64,000 nucleotides of DNA from Fictibacillus phosphorivorans (GTDB taxonomy: Bacteria; Bacillota; Bacilli; Bacillales; Fictibacillaceae): the NCBI RefSeq assembly GCF_007673525.1, contig NZ_VDZU01000001.1:992001-1056000 (forward strand), given 5' to 3'. Of the stretch, positions 8,203-16,088 are shown piece by piece. Under the pieces are notes generated by a model. The model ran no database searches and had not been told where the DNA came from. It was given only the letters and a program-made list of their open reading frames with translations. How positions within the stretch are numbered: position 1 is the stretch's first letter; the number at the start of each line of letters is the position of its first letter. Made by a program: the position numbers and the translations under genes.

Positions 8203-8490
8203 TTATGAGCCTCGAGAATCTTCATAAGGCTTTTCTGTATGATATTCTGGATCATCGTGTGTAAGATGTGCACCAGGATCTTGTCTTTCCAGACCTTCAT
8301 GAAGGGTTTTGTTTTCATAGTTAAAGGCGCTATAATAACGCTGTTCTTCTCTCCAAGGAGTCGATTTTCCTAAGGCTCTTTTGATAGGTGAGCCATATGG
8401 ACCTTCAGGTAAATCCTCAGGAAGTACGTAATTACGACCAGTCTCTACATTCGAAAAATCTGTATATTGTTCTTTTTCTTTTTCGAACAA
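8203..8490 (-). CDS. Conserved small hydrophilic cytosolic protein
   Basis: A protein of 95 residues, rich in Glu, Tyr and Pro, with recognisable blocks NVETGRNYVLPEDLPEGPYG and RYYSAFNYENKTLHEG. Short proteins of this look occur in Bacillaceae under the label 'cytosolic protein', with no known function. A TTG at 8490 has GAGAGG seven bases upstream and is preferred; the ATG at 8514 has no Shine-Dalgarno. No membrane segment or signal peptide. Confidence 0.65.
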   Translation of the reverse strand: MFEKEKEQYTDFSNVETGRNYVLPEDLPEGPYGSPIKRALGKSTPWREEQRYYSAFNYENKTLHEGLERQDPGAHLTHDDPEYHTEKPYEDSRGS

Positions 8491-8592
8491 AAAAACCATC
8501 CTCTCTTCGGCCATTTTTAGGATAAGAAAGTATCCTTATCTAAAGTGTCTCCAAGAAAGCATGATTCTTTTTTGGTACATTTTGATTACATC

Positions 8593-8862
8593 TTAAACAA
8601 CTTCAGCTAAAAATTCACGAAGCTCCATCGCGTCTTCTTCAGTTAGATTAAACGCGTGTTCTAAATAGCCTTCTTCTTCTAGGTCATCTTGACCGATGAT
8701 GGCATATGTACTGCCTAACATGTTCAGTACTAATGACTTTCCGTAATGTCTTGTTGTTTTCGTGATGGCAAGATCAAAACGAGTATTACGTCCCATAAAG
8801 CTTACAAAGCGCGTTTCTGTTGTTTCTTTATCATCATATAAGAAAAAAGTTTCCTCGTTCAT
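8593..8862 (-). CDS. DUF3055 / SAV0927-family protein
   Basis: An 89-residue soluble, acidic protein (MNEETFFLYDD, RFVSFMGRNTRFDLAITKT, LTEEDAMELREFL). It looks like the DUF3055 family, small proteins of unknown function that sit near lipA, yutD and yutE in Firmicutes. The ATG at 8862 is preceded by AAGGAGG and is preferred over the in-frame ATG at 8907. It is divergent from yutE. Confidence 0.65.
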   Translation of the reverse strand: MNEETFFLYDDKETTETRFVSFMGRNTRFDLAITKTTRHYGKSLVLNMLGSTYAIIGQDDLEEEGYLEHAFNLTEEDAMELREFLAEVV

Positions 8863-8965
8863 TTTGTTCCTCCTTCGTACTAAGCAAAATTTAAATTTTG
8901 AGTCCATATGATTGCTCTTCCTTTATGTTACACTTTACTTGAGAAACTTACAAAAGGTGATGACT

Positions 8966-9406
8966 ATGTATTTTGTTGATCGAAAGAAAATCAATGAACA
9001 TTTAGTGTATATGAATGAGTTAATCCATACGTTCAAAGAATTATCAGCTCCCAAAAATAAGCTTGAAACACTTGTGGTGGAAAGAATCGGACATATGTTG
9101 ATCGAATCGATGATGGACGTTGGAAATATGATCATCGATGGATTTATCATGCGCGATCCTGGAAGCTTTGAAGATATTCTTGATATCCTGATTGATGAAA
9201 AAGTAATTCCAAACGATGAAGCAGTATCACTGAAACAAGTGGTGAACCTTCGTAAATCACTTGTTCAAGATTATACTTCTGCTGATAGTAAAGTCATATT
9301 TGATACCATCGCTTCAAAAGAGAAAGAACTTTCAACGTTCTCATTACACATAAGAAGATATCTAGAGGAAGAGTTGGGGCCAGTTTCTGCATTTTTACCT
9401 GAATAA
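8966..9406 (+). CDS. yutE: DUF86 (HepT-like) protein YutE
   Basis: A 146-residue helical protein that matches YutE (DUF86, the HEPN superfamily that includes HepT toxins). Family blocks: RIGHMLIESMMDVGNMIIDGF, RDPGSFEDILDILIDE and the C-terminal ELGPVSAF. In HepT RNases the active site is R-x4-H-x-Y; here the matching place reads RKSLVQDY, so the histidine is absent and RNase activity is doubtful. No partner nucleotidyltransferase gene is next to it, unlike HepT/MntA pairs. The ATG at 8966 follows AAAAGGTG at six bases. Confidence 0.85.
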   Translation: MYFVDRKKINEHLVYMNELIHTFKELSAPKNKLETLVVERIGHMLIESMMDVGNMIIDGFIMRDPGSFEDILDILIDEKVIPNDEAVSLKQVVNLRKSLVQDYTSADSKVIFDTIASKEKELSTFSLHIRRYLEEELGPVSAFLPE

Positions 9407-9487
9407 GGATACAAGAGTTTTTATACATTTATATTTAAAAATGTACGTTTACCCTTATTTACGATAAAATGGTGACAAAGGATGGTG

Positions 9488-10144
9488 ATGACCATGAAGA
9501 ATCACACCTCAACCCGTGATGAAATCATCTATCTTTTAAAAAGAAATAAGAGGATGACTGTTACGGAAATGGCAAAATCCCTCGGAATAACCGAAATGGC
9601 TGTTCGTCGTCATCTCAACACATTAGAACGTGACCATGTGATTGAAACGACTCTTGTACGACAGGCTATGGGAAGACCAATCCATTTTTATCATCTTACA
9701 GCAAGCGGTGACGAACAATTTCCACGAAACTATTCAGGACTTACCGTTGATTTTTTAAAAGATATAGAAGAAGTGAGTGGCACAGAAACAATTGATGAAT
9801 TATTTAAACGACGTGAGAATCGTCTGCAGGATAGATATAAAGATCGAATGAACACACTCACAGAGTTTGAACAAAAAGTAAATGAACTGGCTAATATTCA
9901 AAATGAAGCAGGGTACATGGTGGACTGGGAAAGAGGAGAAGATCCCGATACTTATGTGTTAACAGAGTACAACTGTCCGATCGCTAAGGTTGCGAATGAA
10001 TATCAGCAAGCCTGCTCCTGCGAGCTTTCACTCTTTAAGCGCATGCTGCAAACAAACGCTGTTGAGCGAAAGACGTGCATGGCTAAAGGCGGAGATTATT
10101 GCTGTTATGTGATAAAAGAAGAAAAGCAAACATCTGAAGTCTAA
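9488..10144 (+). CDS. SufR-like iron-sulfur HTH transcriptional regulator
   Basis: A 218-residue regulator with an N-terminal winged helix-turn-helix (about residues 8-75: TVTEMAKSLGITEMAVRRHL, then GRPIHFYHLT) and a C-terminal cysteine-rich part. The cysteines lie as C-x12-C-x-C, then C-x7-C-C (NCPIAK, ACSCE, TCMAKGG, YCCYV), reminiscent of SufR, which binds an Fe-S cluster and represses suf genes. No suf operon is in the window, so the target is unknown; nearby Fe-S-dependent lipA is only a circumstantial link. Start chosen at the ATG six bases after AAAGG; ATG at 9494 is an alternative. Confidence 0.75.
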   Translation: MTMKNHTSTRDEIIYLLKRNKRMTVTEMAKSLGITEMAVRRHLNTLERDHVIETTLVRQAMGRPIHFYHLTASGDEQFPRNYSGLTVDFLKDIEEVSGTETIDELFKRRENRLQDRYKDRMNTLTEFEQKVNELANIQNEAGYMVDWERGEDPDTYVLTEYNCPIAKVANEYQQACSCELSLFKRMLQTNAVERKTCMAKGGDYCCYVIKEEKQTSEV

Positions 10145-10214
10145 AACGCTTCATGTGTGTTTTTTTTTTTTGAAGTGGGTAGAATGAGAAGGTACTTAAA
10201 AGGAGAGAGCATGG

Positions 10215-10982
10215 ATGAAGGCATATAAAGGATTCTTGATCGACTTAGACGGAACGATGTATCGAGGAACAGAACGAATTATTGAGGCTGTTGATTTTGT
10301 AAAAAAATTAAACGAAAAAAACCTTCCTTATTTGTTCGTGACAAACAATTCTTCTAAAACAAAAAAACAAGTGGCAGATGTGCTTGCAGGATTTGATATC
10401 CCAGCATCTGCTGAACATGTGTATACGACGAGTATGGCAACAGCCAACTATATTGCGGAACTAAAGAAAAATGCGACAGTCTATTGTATCGGTGAGGATG
10501 GAATTAGAGAAGCTCTTCAAGAAAAAGGTCTTGAACTTGTTGAAGAAAACCCTGATTTTGTTGTGGTTGGAATCGATCGCTCGATCACCTATGAAAAGCT
10601 AGCAAAAGCATGCCTTGCAGTCCGTAAAGGAGCGACTTTTATCTCGACAAATGGTGATATCGCTCTTCCGACGGAAAGAGGACTTTTGCCAGGAAACGGC
10701 TCACTGACTTCTGTCATTACTGTTTCTACGCAAACAGAACCAACGTTTATCGGTAAGCCTGAGTCCATCATCATGGAGATGGCGTTAGAAACTCTAGGAA
10801 CGAAAAAAGAAGAAACACTCATGATCGGGGACAACTACCAGACAGATATCTTAGCTGGTATTCGTGCTGAAATTGATACGCTGCTTGTTCACACAGGAGT
10901 CACAACAAAGAAACACCTTGAAGAAATTGATGTGCATCCTACGTATACCGTTAATGGGTTGGATGAGTGGACGATTCAATAA
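10215..10982 (+). CDS. yutF: HAD-superfamily phosphatase, NagD-like
   Basis: A 255-residue HAD-IIA (NagD type) hydrolase. Motif I is DLDGTMYRG with nucleophile Asp10 and acid Asp12; motif II TNNSS follows; motif IV is GDNYQTDI near residue 210. A C2-type cap lies between. These enzymes dephosphorylate small phosphate esters, with p-nitrophenyl phosphate as a common test substrate; the natural substrate of YutF is not settled. Shine-Dalgarno AAGGAGAG precedes the ATG. The gene is followed by a bidirectional terminator shared with yutG. Confidence 0.9.
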   Translation: MKAYKGFLIDLDGTMYRGTERIIEAVDFVKKLNEKNLPYLFVTNNSSKTKKQVADVLAGFDIPASAEHVYTTSMATANYIAELKKNATVYCIGEDGIREALQEKGLELVEENPDFVVVGIDRSITYEKLAKACLAVRKGATFISTNGDIALPTERGLLPGNGSLTSVITVSTQTEPTFIGKPESIIMEMALETLGTKKEETLMIGDNYQTDILAGIRAEIDTLLVHTGVTTKKHLEEIDVHPTYTVNGLDEWTIQ

Positions 10983-11020
10983 ATCTCTGAATTGAAAATG
11001 GCACCGTCAGGTCAAAATAA

Positions 11021-11068
11021 AAAAGGCTTAAGTCTAAGAGGGTTCTCTTGTTCTTAAGCCTTATTTTT
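11021..11068. terminator. Bidirectional terminator between yutF and yutG
   Basis: AAGGCTTAAG (11023-11032) pairs with CTTAAGCCTT (11053-11062); inner bases can add AAGAG/CTCTT pairing. T-rich on both sides. Confidence 0.88.
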
Positions 11069-11564
11069 ATTCTTCATTTGCTGCACGATGTGCTAATCTG
11101 CTCGATGCTGCTGCTGCAATCGCGCCGACGATGTCATCTAAGAAAGTATGAACCATGCCTGTAGACTTATCGTTAAGTTTTTCTAAGATTCCTGGTTTTT
11201 GTTTATCGATGAATCCGTAGTTAGTAAAACCAATCGAGCCATATATATTCACTATTGAGAGTGCAATCACTTCATCAATCCCATAAAGACTTTCATCCCG
11301 AGCTAATATTTCCTGAAGTGGCTGCTCAAGTTTTTTCTGTTCCGCTAATACATCAAGAGCAATACCTGTGAGGATAGCATTCTGAACTTCACGTTTTGCG
11401 ATGACTCTTTCAACGTTTTCTCTACATACATCCATTTTTAGGTCAGGATGGTAGGGGACTTGGAGAAAATAAACAAGTTCAGCGATATCGTTTACCGTAA
11501 CGCCCCGTTCGTTCAGCTGTTTGCGAGCAGTTTCTTCGACTTTTTCCACTTTTTTATTTGGCAT
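11067..11564 (-). CDS. yutG: YutG, PgpA-like phosphatidylglycerophosphatase family
   Basis: A 165-residue protein of the YutG/PgpA family. Conserved pieces: YGIDEVIALSIVNIYGSIGFTN and the acidic HTFLDDIVGAIAAA near the C-terminus. PgpA homologs remove phosphate from phosphatidylglycerophosphate, but this short form is far less hydrophobic than enteric PgpA and its reaction is not established. Start ATG follows AAAGGAG. Placement beside yutF and yutH equals B. subtilis. Confidence 0.82.
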   Translation of the reverse strand: MPNKKVEKVEETARKQLNERGVTVNDIAELVYFLQVPYHPDLKMDVCRENVERVIAKREVQNAILTGIALDVLAEQKKLEQPLQEILARDESLYGIDEVIALSIVNIYGSIGFTNYGFIDKQKPGILEKLNDKSTGMVHTFLDDIVGAIAAAASSRLAHRAANEE

Positions 11565-11669
11565 CCTTGTACTCCTTTTCTCTGTTAGTCTCCTTAGCTT
11601 TGTATAGTATATGTTTTCATAGTAAAGTTATGAATTTACAAAAAGTACTAACCACTTCGCCTATATGGG

Positions 11670-11677
11670 CATACAAT
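11670..11677 (+). promoter_or_regulatory. Candidate SigE (or SigK) -10 element for yutH
   Basis: CATACAAT fits the -10 consensus of the mother-cell sigma factor SigE exactly and of SigK. A convincing -35 was not found at the usual 14-base distance. It sits about 90 bases upstream of the chosen yutH start, consistent with a spore-coat gene. Confidence 0.4.
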
Positions 11678-11766
11678 GTTGTATCCAATCATGCGGTGGT
11701 GTGCTCAAGTTTGATCTAAAAGAGATGATCTGCCGCTGGAAAGCTGAAGGGGTGGGGGGATCGGCT

Positions 11767-12789
11767 TTGTTTGAAAGAGATATATTTCATCATTATCAAC
11801 TAGTTTGTGAAGACAGAAGATCTGAATCGGGTTATCGGACCTTCTATTGCAAAGGAAACCAATACATCGTGATACCACAGCAGCAGATGTCATATGAAAA
11901 ACTGCAAGAAATGATTTATATCAGTGATTATCTGCAGCAACGAGGAGAGGAGAACATTCCCGTTCTACAGCCAACGATCACCAATATGCCTAGTGCTTAT
12001 GTTGATGGAGAGTCTGTAATCATCTTTAAAGTGGAACCGAAAAAAGGAGAGCATCGTAGTAGTGAAATGGGCTCTGAGCTTGCAGAGTTTCATAAGCGAG
12101 GAAAAGGCTTAGAACAATATTATCCAGTGGAACAAATCGCATACGGACAATGGCCGTTATTATGGATCAATCGAGTGGATGAGATGCATAACCGTTATGC
12201 AGAAATTTCGGCGAGAAAACAAAAGAACGATTTTGATCAATTGTTTTTGACGACATTTCCTTATTATGAGGGAATGGCTGAAAATGCGATTCAATATATT
12301 ACAGATTACCAACTAGAGAGAGGACCTAAAGGAATAGGTTCTGCTGCCATCTGTTACGATCGATTCAGCGAGCGGTCATGGATTCGTACGTCTAACAGTT
12401 TTGTTAAGCTGCCTGTTGGCTGGGTGATCGATAGTCCGATGAGAGATCTTGCAGAATGTATCAGAGAAAAGATCTATCAGCCAGAATTCAGAAGTCATGA
12501 AGTGCTGCAGTTGATCGACGATTATGAAAAAGTTAAGCCATTATCCAAGGGGGCTTGGAGACTTCTTTACGGCAGACTCATTTTTCCTTCACAGTACTTT
12601 GATACAGTTGATGAACATTATAATAATGAGAGAGATATCGGAAAAGAACTATATGTGCGCCGCTTTACTGACTTAATCTCGTATGAAAAGCAAAATGAAT
12701 ATTTCTTAAAAAGCTTTTACAGATCGATCGGTCTTCCGGTCCAAGAGTTAAATATCCCAATGGTCGATTGGCTCGTTCCAATGATCTAA
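11767..12789 (+). CDS. yutH: Spore coat-associated protein YutH (CotS-like family)
   Basis: About 340 residues, similar to YutH of the CotS family: protein-kinase-like (aminoglycoside phosphotransferase) fold proteins associated with the spore coat. Visible features include FERDIFHHYQL at the N-terminus, LAEFHKRGKGL and the C-terminal LYGRLIFPSQYFDTVDEHY. A strict kinase catalytic triad is not obvious, so a structural rather than enzymatic role is possible. Start: the TTG at 11767 has GGGGGG seven bases upstream and gives the family N-terminus and length; the longer frame from 11665 would begin upstream of the likely mother-cell promoter. Confidence 0.8.
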   Translation: MFERDIFHHYQLVCEDRRSESGYRTFYCKGNQYIVIPQQQMSYEKLQEMIYISDYLQQRGEENIPVLQPTITNMPSAYVDGESVIIFKVEPKKGEHRSSEMGSELAEFHKRGKGLEQYYPVEQIAYGQWPLLWINRVDEMHNRYAEISARKQKNDFDQLFLTTFPYYEGMAENAIQYITDYQLERGPKGIGSAAICYDRFSERSWIRTSNSFVKLPVGWVIDSPMRDLAECIREKIYQPEFRSHEVLQLIDDYEKVKPLSKGAWRLLYGRLIFPSQYFDTVDEHYNNERDIGKELYVRRFTDLISYEKQNEYFLKSFYRSIGLPVQELNIPMVDWLVPMI

Positions 12790-12790
12790 A

Positions 12791-12838
12791 GAAAGAGGTG
12801 GCTCAAAAAGTAAGATTTTTGAGTTATACCTCTTTTTT
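12791..12838 (+). terminator. Terminator of yutH
   Basis: AAGAGGT and GCTCAAAAA pair with TTTTTGAG and ACCTCTT in a long interrupted stem, followed by a run of T. Confidence 0.8.
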
Positions 12839-12870
12839 TGTTGTTTTCGTCTACAGTGTTGTCTTTGAAA

Positions 12871-13006
12871 GTAGTTGATTTCCGCTCCAGGTTGCTCGCT
12901 TTCCATGGGGCGAACGGTGAGCCACTTGCCGCTTTGCGCCATTAAGTGTCTCCACCTGACCGCTCGTCCCATAGGAGTCGGCAACCTTGCGCTCCAATCA
13001 ACTTGC
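12871..13006 (-). repeat. Intergenic palindromic repeat, copy A
   Basis: About 136 bp with imperfect terminal inverted repeats, each beginning GTTGAT. Read on the minus strand it has the blocks GTTGATTGG, CAGGTGGAGACACTTAA, GTGGCTCACCG, CCATGGAAAGCGAGCAACC and TGGAGCGGAAATCAAC. The same order of blocks occurs in copy B (24449-24587); the right half recurs in copy C (50976-51034). It encodes no convincing protein. It lies between yutH and the hydroxyacid dehydrogenase gene. Confidence 0.85.
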
Positions 13007-13133
13007 AGAGGAAGTGAAAAAGAAAAGCAAGATTCTTTTTAGATATCTTGCACAAGAATATTACCAGCATAAGTACCATTTCTTTATTTTCTCACTTTCC
13101 CATGAGAAAATAGCAAGCAGGGAGTGAAAGCGT

Positions 13134-14099
13134 ATGCAAAAACCTTATGTTTTTATTACACGAAAATTACCGAAAGAAACGGTTAGTCAACTAGAGCAAA
13201 TTGCAGAGATCAATATGTGGCCACATGAAGAAAAAGCAGTTCCACGCGAAGTACTTTTAACCGAAATCAAAAAAGCTGATGGATTGCTCACGATGCTTTC
13301 AGACAAAATCGATAGCGAAGTATTGAATGAAGCATCTTCACTAAAAGTAATAGCAAATCTAGCAGTTGGCTATGACAACATTGATGTCGCAGCTGCCAAA
13401 CAAAAAGGTATCACGGTTTGTAACACACCAGATGTATTAAACGATTCAACGGCGGATTTAGCATTTTCTTTAATTCTTGCAACAGCTCGCAGAATCGTTG
13501 AATCAGCGAATTATGTAAAAGAAGGAAAGTGGAACAGCTGGGGACCTTTATTGCTTGCTGGAGCAGATGTACATCATAAAACAATCGGAATCGTTGGAAT
13601 GGGTAGAATCGGTGAAGCCGTAGCGAGACGAGCAAAGGGCTTTGACATGAAAATTTTGTACCACAATCGAAACCGTAAGCCTCATGCAGAAATATCGCTA
13701 GACGCAGAATACAAAGAATTTCATGAGCTTTTAAAGCAATCAGATTTTGTGGTCTCCCTTGCACCATTAACACCTGAGACAAAAGGGATGTTTAACCGAG
13801 AAGCGTTTCAGAGCATGAAAGATAGTGCGATCTTCATTAATGCAGGCAGAGGTGCGACAGTTGATGAATCTGCCCTTATTGAGGCATTACATAACGAAGA
13901 AATCGCGGGTGCAGGGCTTGATGTATTTAAGCAAGAGCCGATTGATGTCGATCACCCTCTTCTGTCGATGAAACAAGTGGTAGCCCTTCCTCACATCGGA
14001 AGTGCAAGTGTTGAAACAAGGATGAAGATGGCTGAACTTGCTTGCAGAAACATAAGCAATATATTGAATGGAAAAAGCGCAGAAACGCCAGTTGTATAA
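13134..14099 (+). CDS. D-isomer-specific 2-hydroxyacid dehydrogenase
   Basis: A 321-residue NAD(P)H-dependent 2-ketoacid reductase, probably glyoxylate/hydroxypyruvate reductase type. The nucleotide-binding motif is GIVGMGRIGEA (about 149-159). Catalytic residues lie in NAGRGATVDE (Arg), KQEPID (Glu) and LPHIGSAS (His). Such enzymes interconvert glyoxylate and glycolate or hydroxypyruvate and glycerate; the precise substrate is not readable. RBS GGGAGTG precedes the ATG. The SDR gene starts 11 bases after the stop, so the two are likely cotranscribed. Confidence 0.9.
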   Translation: MQKPYVFITRKLPKETVSQLEQIAEINMWPHEEKAVPREVLLTEIKKADGLLTMLSDKIDSEVLNEASSLKVIANLAVGYDNIDVAAAKQKGITVCNTPDVLNDSTADLAFSLILATARRIVESANYVKEGKWNSWGPLLLAGADVHHKTIGIVGMGRIGEAVARRAKGFDMKILYHNRNRKPHAEISLDAEYKEFHELLKQSDFVVSLAPLTPETKGMFNREAFQSMKDSAIFINAGRGATVDESALIEALHNEEIAGAGLDVFKQEPIDVDHPLLSMKQVVALPHIGSASVETRMKMAELACRNISNILNGKSAETPVV

Positions 14100-14110
14100 G
14101 GAGGGACAAG

Positions 14111-14887
14111 ATGTATCGTTCTTTAGCAGGAAGAACAGCCATCGTTACGGGAGCTAGCCGTTTAAACGGAATTGGCGCAGCTGTATGTGTTGAGCTTGCA
14201 AGTAGGGGAGCTAATGTATTCTTTACGACTTGGGGGACATATGACACAAATATGCACACAGGCAACCATACAAATGACCCAGAACAGCTTCTGGAGAAAC
14301 TAAAAAATTCAGGAGTAAAATCTCTGTATGAAGAAATTGACCTTAGCATTTCAGAACAAATTCCAAAACTTCTAGAAAAAGTTGAAAGAGAACTAGGTGC
14401 ACCGAGCATTCTTATAAACAATGCCTGTATGTCGCAGAATCACAACTGGGAAGATACGACCAGTGAGATTTTAGATGCTCACTATAGGATCAACATACGA
14501 GCGACGACTCTATTAAGTATAGAGTTTGCCAAACGTTTTACAGGAAACAGAGGGAGCATCGTTCACCTCACATCTGGCCAGTCGAAAGGTCCGATGCTCG
14601 GTGAATTAGCGTATGCTGCTACAAAAGGAGCTGTTGATTCGTTAACGATTTCCTTAGCTGCTGAAATTGGACATAAAGGAATCACTGTTAATGCAGTGAA
14701 TCCTGGCCCTACAGATACAGGCTGGATCAATCCAGAATTAGAAAAAGTTCTTCTTCCAAAGTTTCCTGGTGGTAGGATCGGGAAACCAGAAGATGCGGCA
14801 AGGTTAGTCGCTTTTTTAACAACACCAGAAGCAGAGTGGATAACGGGACAGATCATCCATTCAGAAGGTGGATTCTTAAGACAATAG
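14111..14887 (+). CDS. Short-chain dehydrogenase/reductase (SDR) family oxidoreductase
   Basis: A 258-residue classical SDR. The cofactor loop is VTGASRLNGIGAA (about 12-24), a longer variant of TGxxxGxG; NNAC precedes the catalytic serine region and the catalytic Y-x3-K is AYAATK. The extended glycine loop and WGTYD block resemble atypical SDRs annotated as 3-oxoacyl-ACP reductase-like, but substrate is unknown. AGGAGG precedes the ATG at 14111; an upstream in-frame ATG at 14042 would overlap the preceding gene and lacks a Shine-Dalgarno. Confidence 0.88.
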   Translation: MYRSLAGRTAIVTGASRLNGIGAAVCVELASRGANVFFTTWGTYDTNMHTGNHTNDPEQLLEKLKNSGVKSLYEEIDLSISEQIPKLLEKVERELGAPSILINNACMSQNHNWEDTTSEILDAHYRINIRATTLLSIEFAKRFTGNRGSIVHLTSGQSKGPMLGELAYAATKGAVDSLTISLAAEIGHKGITVNAVNPGPTDTGWINPELEKVLLPKFPGGRIGKPEDAARLVAFLTTPEAEWITGQIIHSEGGFLRQ

Positions 14888-14899
14888 AAAAATTTTTTG

Positions 14900-14947
14900 A
14901 AACTGACTTTAGTGGTAACTTCGTGTACCCAAAAAGTCAGTTTTTTT
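14900..14947 (+). terminator. Terminator after the SDR gene
   Basis: AAACTGACTTT (14900-14910) pairs perfectly with AAAGTCAGTTT (14933-14943), with more pairing inside the loop (GGTAAC/GTGTACC) and a T-run after it. Confidence 0.9.
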
Positions 14948-14977
14948 ATTAAAATTAAATTATTTATAAATATACTA

Positions 14978-15006
14978 TTGAATTAATTTTTATACAGTCC
15001 TATAAT
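14978..15006 (+). promoter_or_regulatory. Promoter of the arg operon with overlapping candidate Arg box
   Basis: TTGAAT (14978-14983) and a perfect TATAAT (15001-15006) have a 17-base spacer. TGAATTAATTTTTATACA (14979-14996) resembles the AhrC/ArgR operator (TGAAT-type half sites) and covers the -35 and spacer, so bound repressor would block polymerase when arginine is plentiful. Confidence 0.65.
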
Positions 15007-15035
15007 GAACCATAACTTATTTAAGGAGTGATTGA

Positions 15036-16070
15036 ATGAGAGCAGGAATTATTGGTGTAACCGGATATGGTGGGATGGAACTATTCCGGCTGCTATCTGC
15101 ACATGCGGAGATTACCGAAGTTGTTCTCTATTCATCCTCTAAAGCGGGTAATGAGCTTTCAGAAGAAATTCAGCATCTGTCTCATGTTCATGATCAGAAG
15201 CTGAGATCTCTCGAACAACTGCCAACCGATGGCTTAAATATCGTATTTTCCTCCGCACCGAGCGGCGTTTCAACAGAGTTTCTCCCTTCGCTAGTCGATG
15301 AAAATTTAAAAATCATTGATCTAGCAGGAGATTTTCGTTTGAAAGATGCTGACACCTATCGAGCGTGGTACAAAAAAGAACCGCCTCCACAATCACTCGT
15401 GAATGAAGCTGTATACGGATTAACAGAATGGAAGAGAGAAGAGGTAAAGAATGGGAAGCTGATCGCGAACCCAGGATGTTATCCAACCGCAGCTCTCATA
15501 GGTATTCTCCCGTTACTAAAAGAAAACGTGATCAATCCATCTTCACTCGTGATTGATGCAAAGAGCGGTATTTCCGGAGCGGGTGCTACGCCGGGCAAAG
15601 CGACGCATTTTGCACAAGTAAATGATAGCCTCGGTATCTACAAGATCAATCAACATCAGCACATTCCAGAGATCGAGCAAACGATACAGTCTTGTACGGA
15701 TACTGAAACGAAAATTACATTCAATACACATCTCGTTCCAATGACAAGGGGCATCATGACTACGATGTATGCGGAATTCACAGATCCAGTTACCTCACGA
15801 TCTGTAAAAGAAATATATGAATCTTATTACGGCAGTGAATACTTCGTCAGAGTTCATAAAGAAAAAGCCAATCTGTTTACTAAGCAAGTATATGGATCAA
15901 ATTTTTGTGATGTAACGTTTGCCGTCGATGAACGGACAAATCGAATCACAGTGATCTCTTGTATTGACAATCTATTAAAAGGAGCGGCAGGTCAAGCGGT
16001 TCAAAATATGAATGTAATGTTCGGAATGGATGAAACGAAGGGATTAAAAGCTTTACCAATGTTCCCTTAA
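15036..16070 (+). CDS. argC: N-acetyl-gamma-glutamyl-phosphate reductase
   Basis: A 344-residue NADPH-dependent reductase, the third step from glutamate to ornithine. The N-terminal Rossmann motif is GVTGYGGMEL; the catalytic cysteine is in NPGCYPTAAL (about residue 148), and SGISGAG and the HQHIPEIEQ histidine region follow. Full length. It is the first gene of a seven-gene operon in the same order as B. subtilis argCJBD-carAB-argF. AAGGAGTG precedes the ATG. Confidence 0.96.
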   Translation: MRAGIIGVTGYGGMELFRLLSAHAEITEVVLYSSSKAGNELSEEIQHLSHVHDQKLRSLEQLPTDGLNIVFSSAPSGVSTEFLPSLVDENLKIIDLAGDFRLKDADTYRAWYKKEPPPQSLVNEAVYGLTEWKREEVKNGKLIANPGCYPTAALIGILPLLKENVINPSSLVIDAKSGISGAGATPGKATHFAQVNDSLGIYKINQHQHIPEIEQTIQSCTDTETKITFNTHLVPMTRGIMTTMYAEFTDPVTSRSVKEIYESYYGSEYFVRVHKEKANLFTKQVYGSNFCDVTFAVDERTNRITVISCIDNLLKGAAGQAVQNMNVMFGMDETKGLKALPMFP

Positions 16071-16088
16071 CTAGAGGAGGCAAGATAG

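Noticed and set aside
12748..12984. 78-codon minus-strand frame over repeat copy A
   Set aside because: It covers the yutH terminator and the repeat; no ribosome site, and the same region in copies B and C is not an open frame.
13927..14421. 164-codon minus-strand frame spanning the dehydrogenase/SDR junction
   Set aside because: Overlaps two well-supported genes with conserved motifs and has no Shine-Dalgarno sequence.
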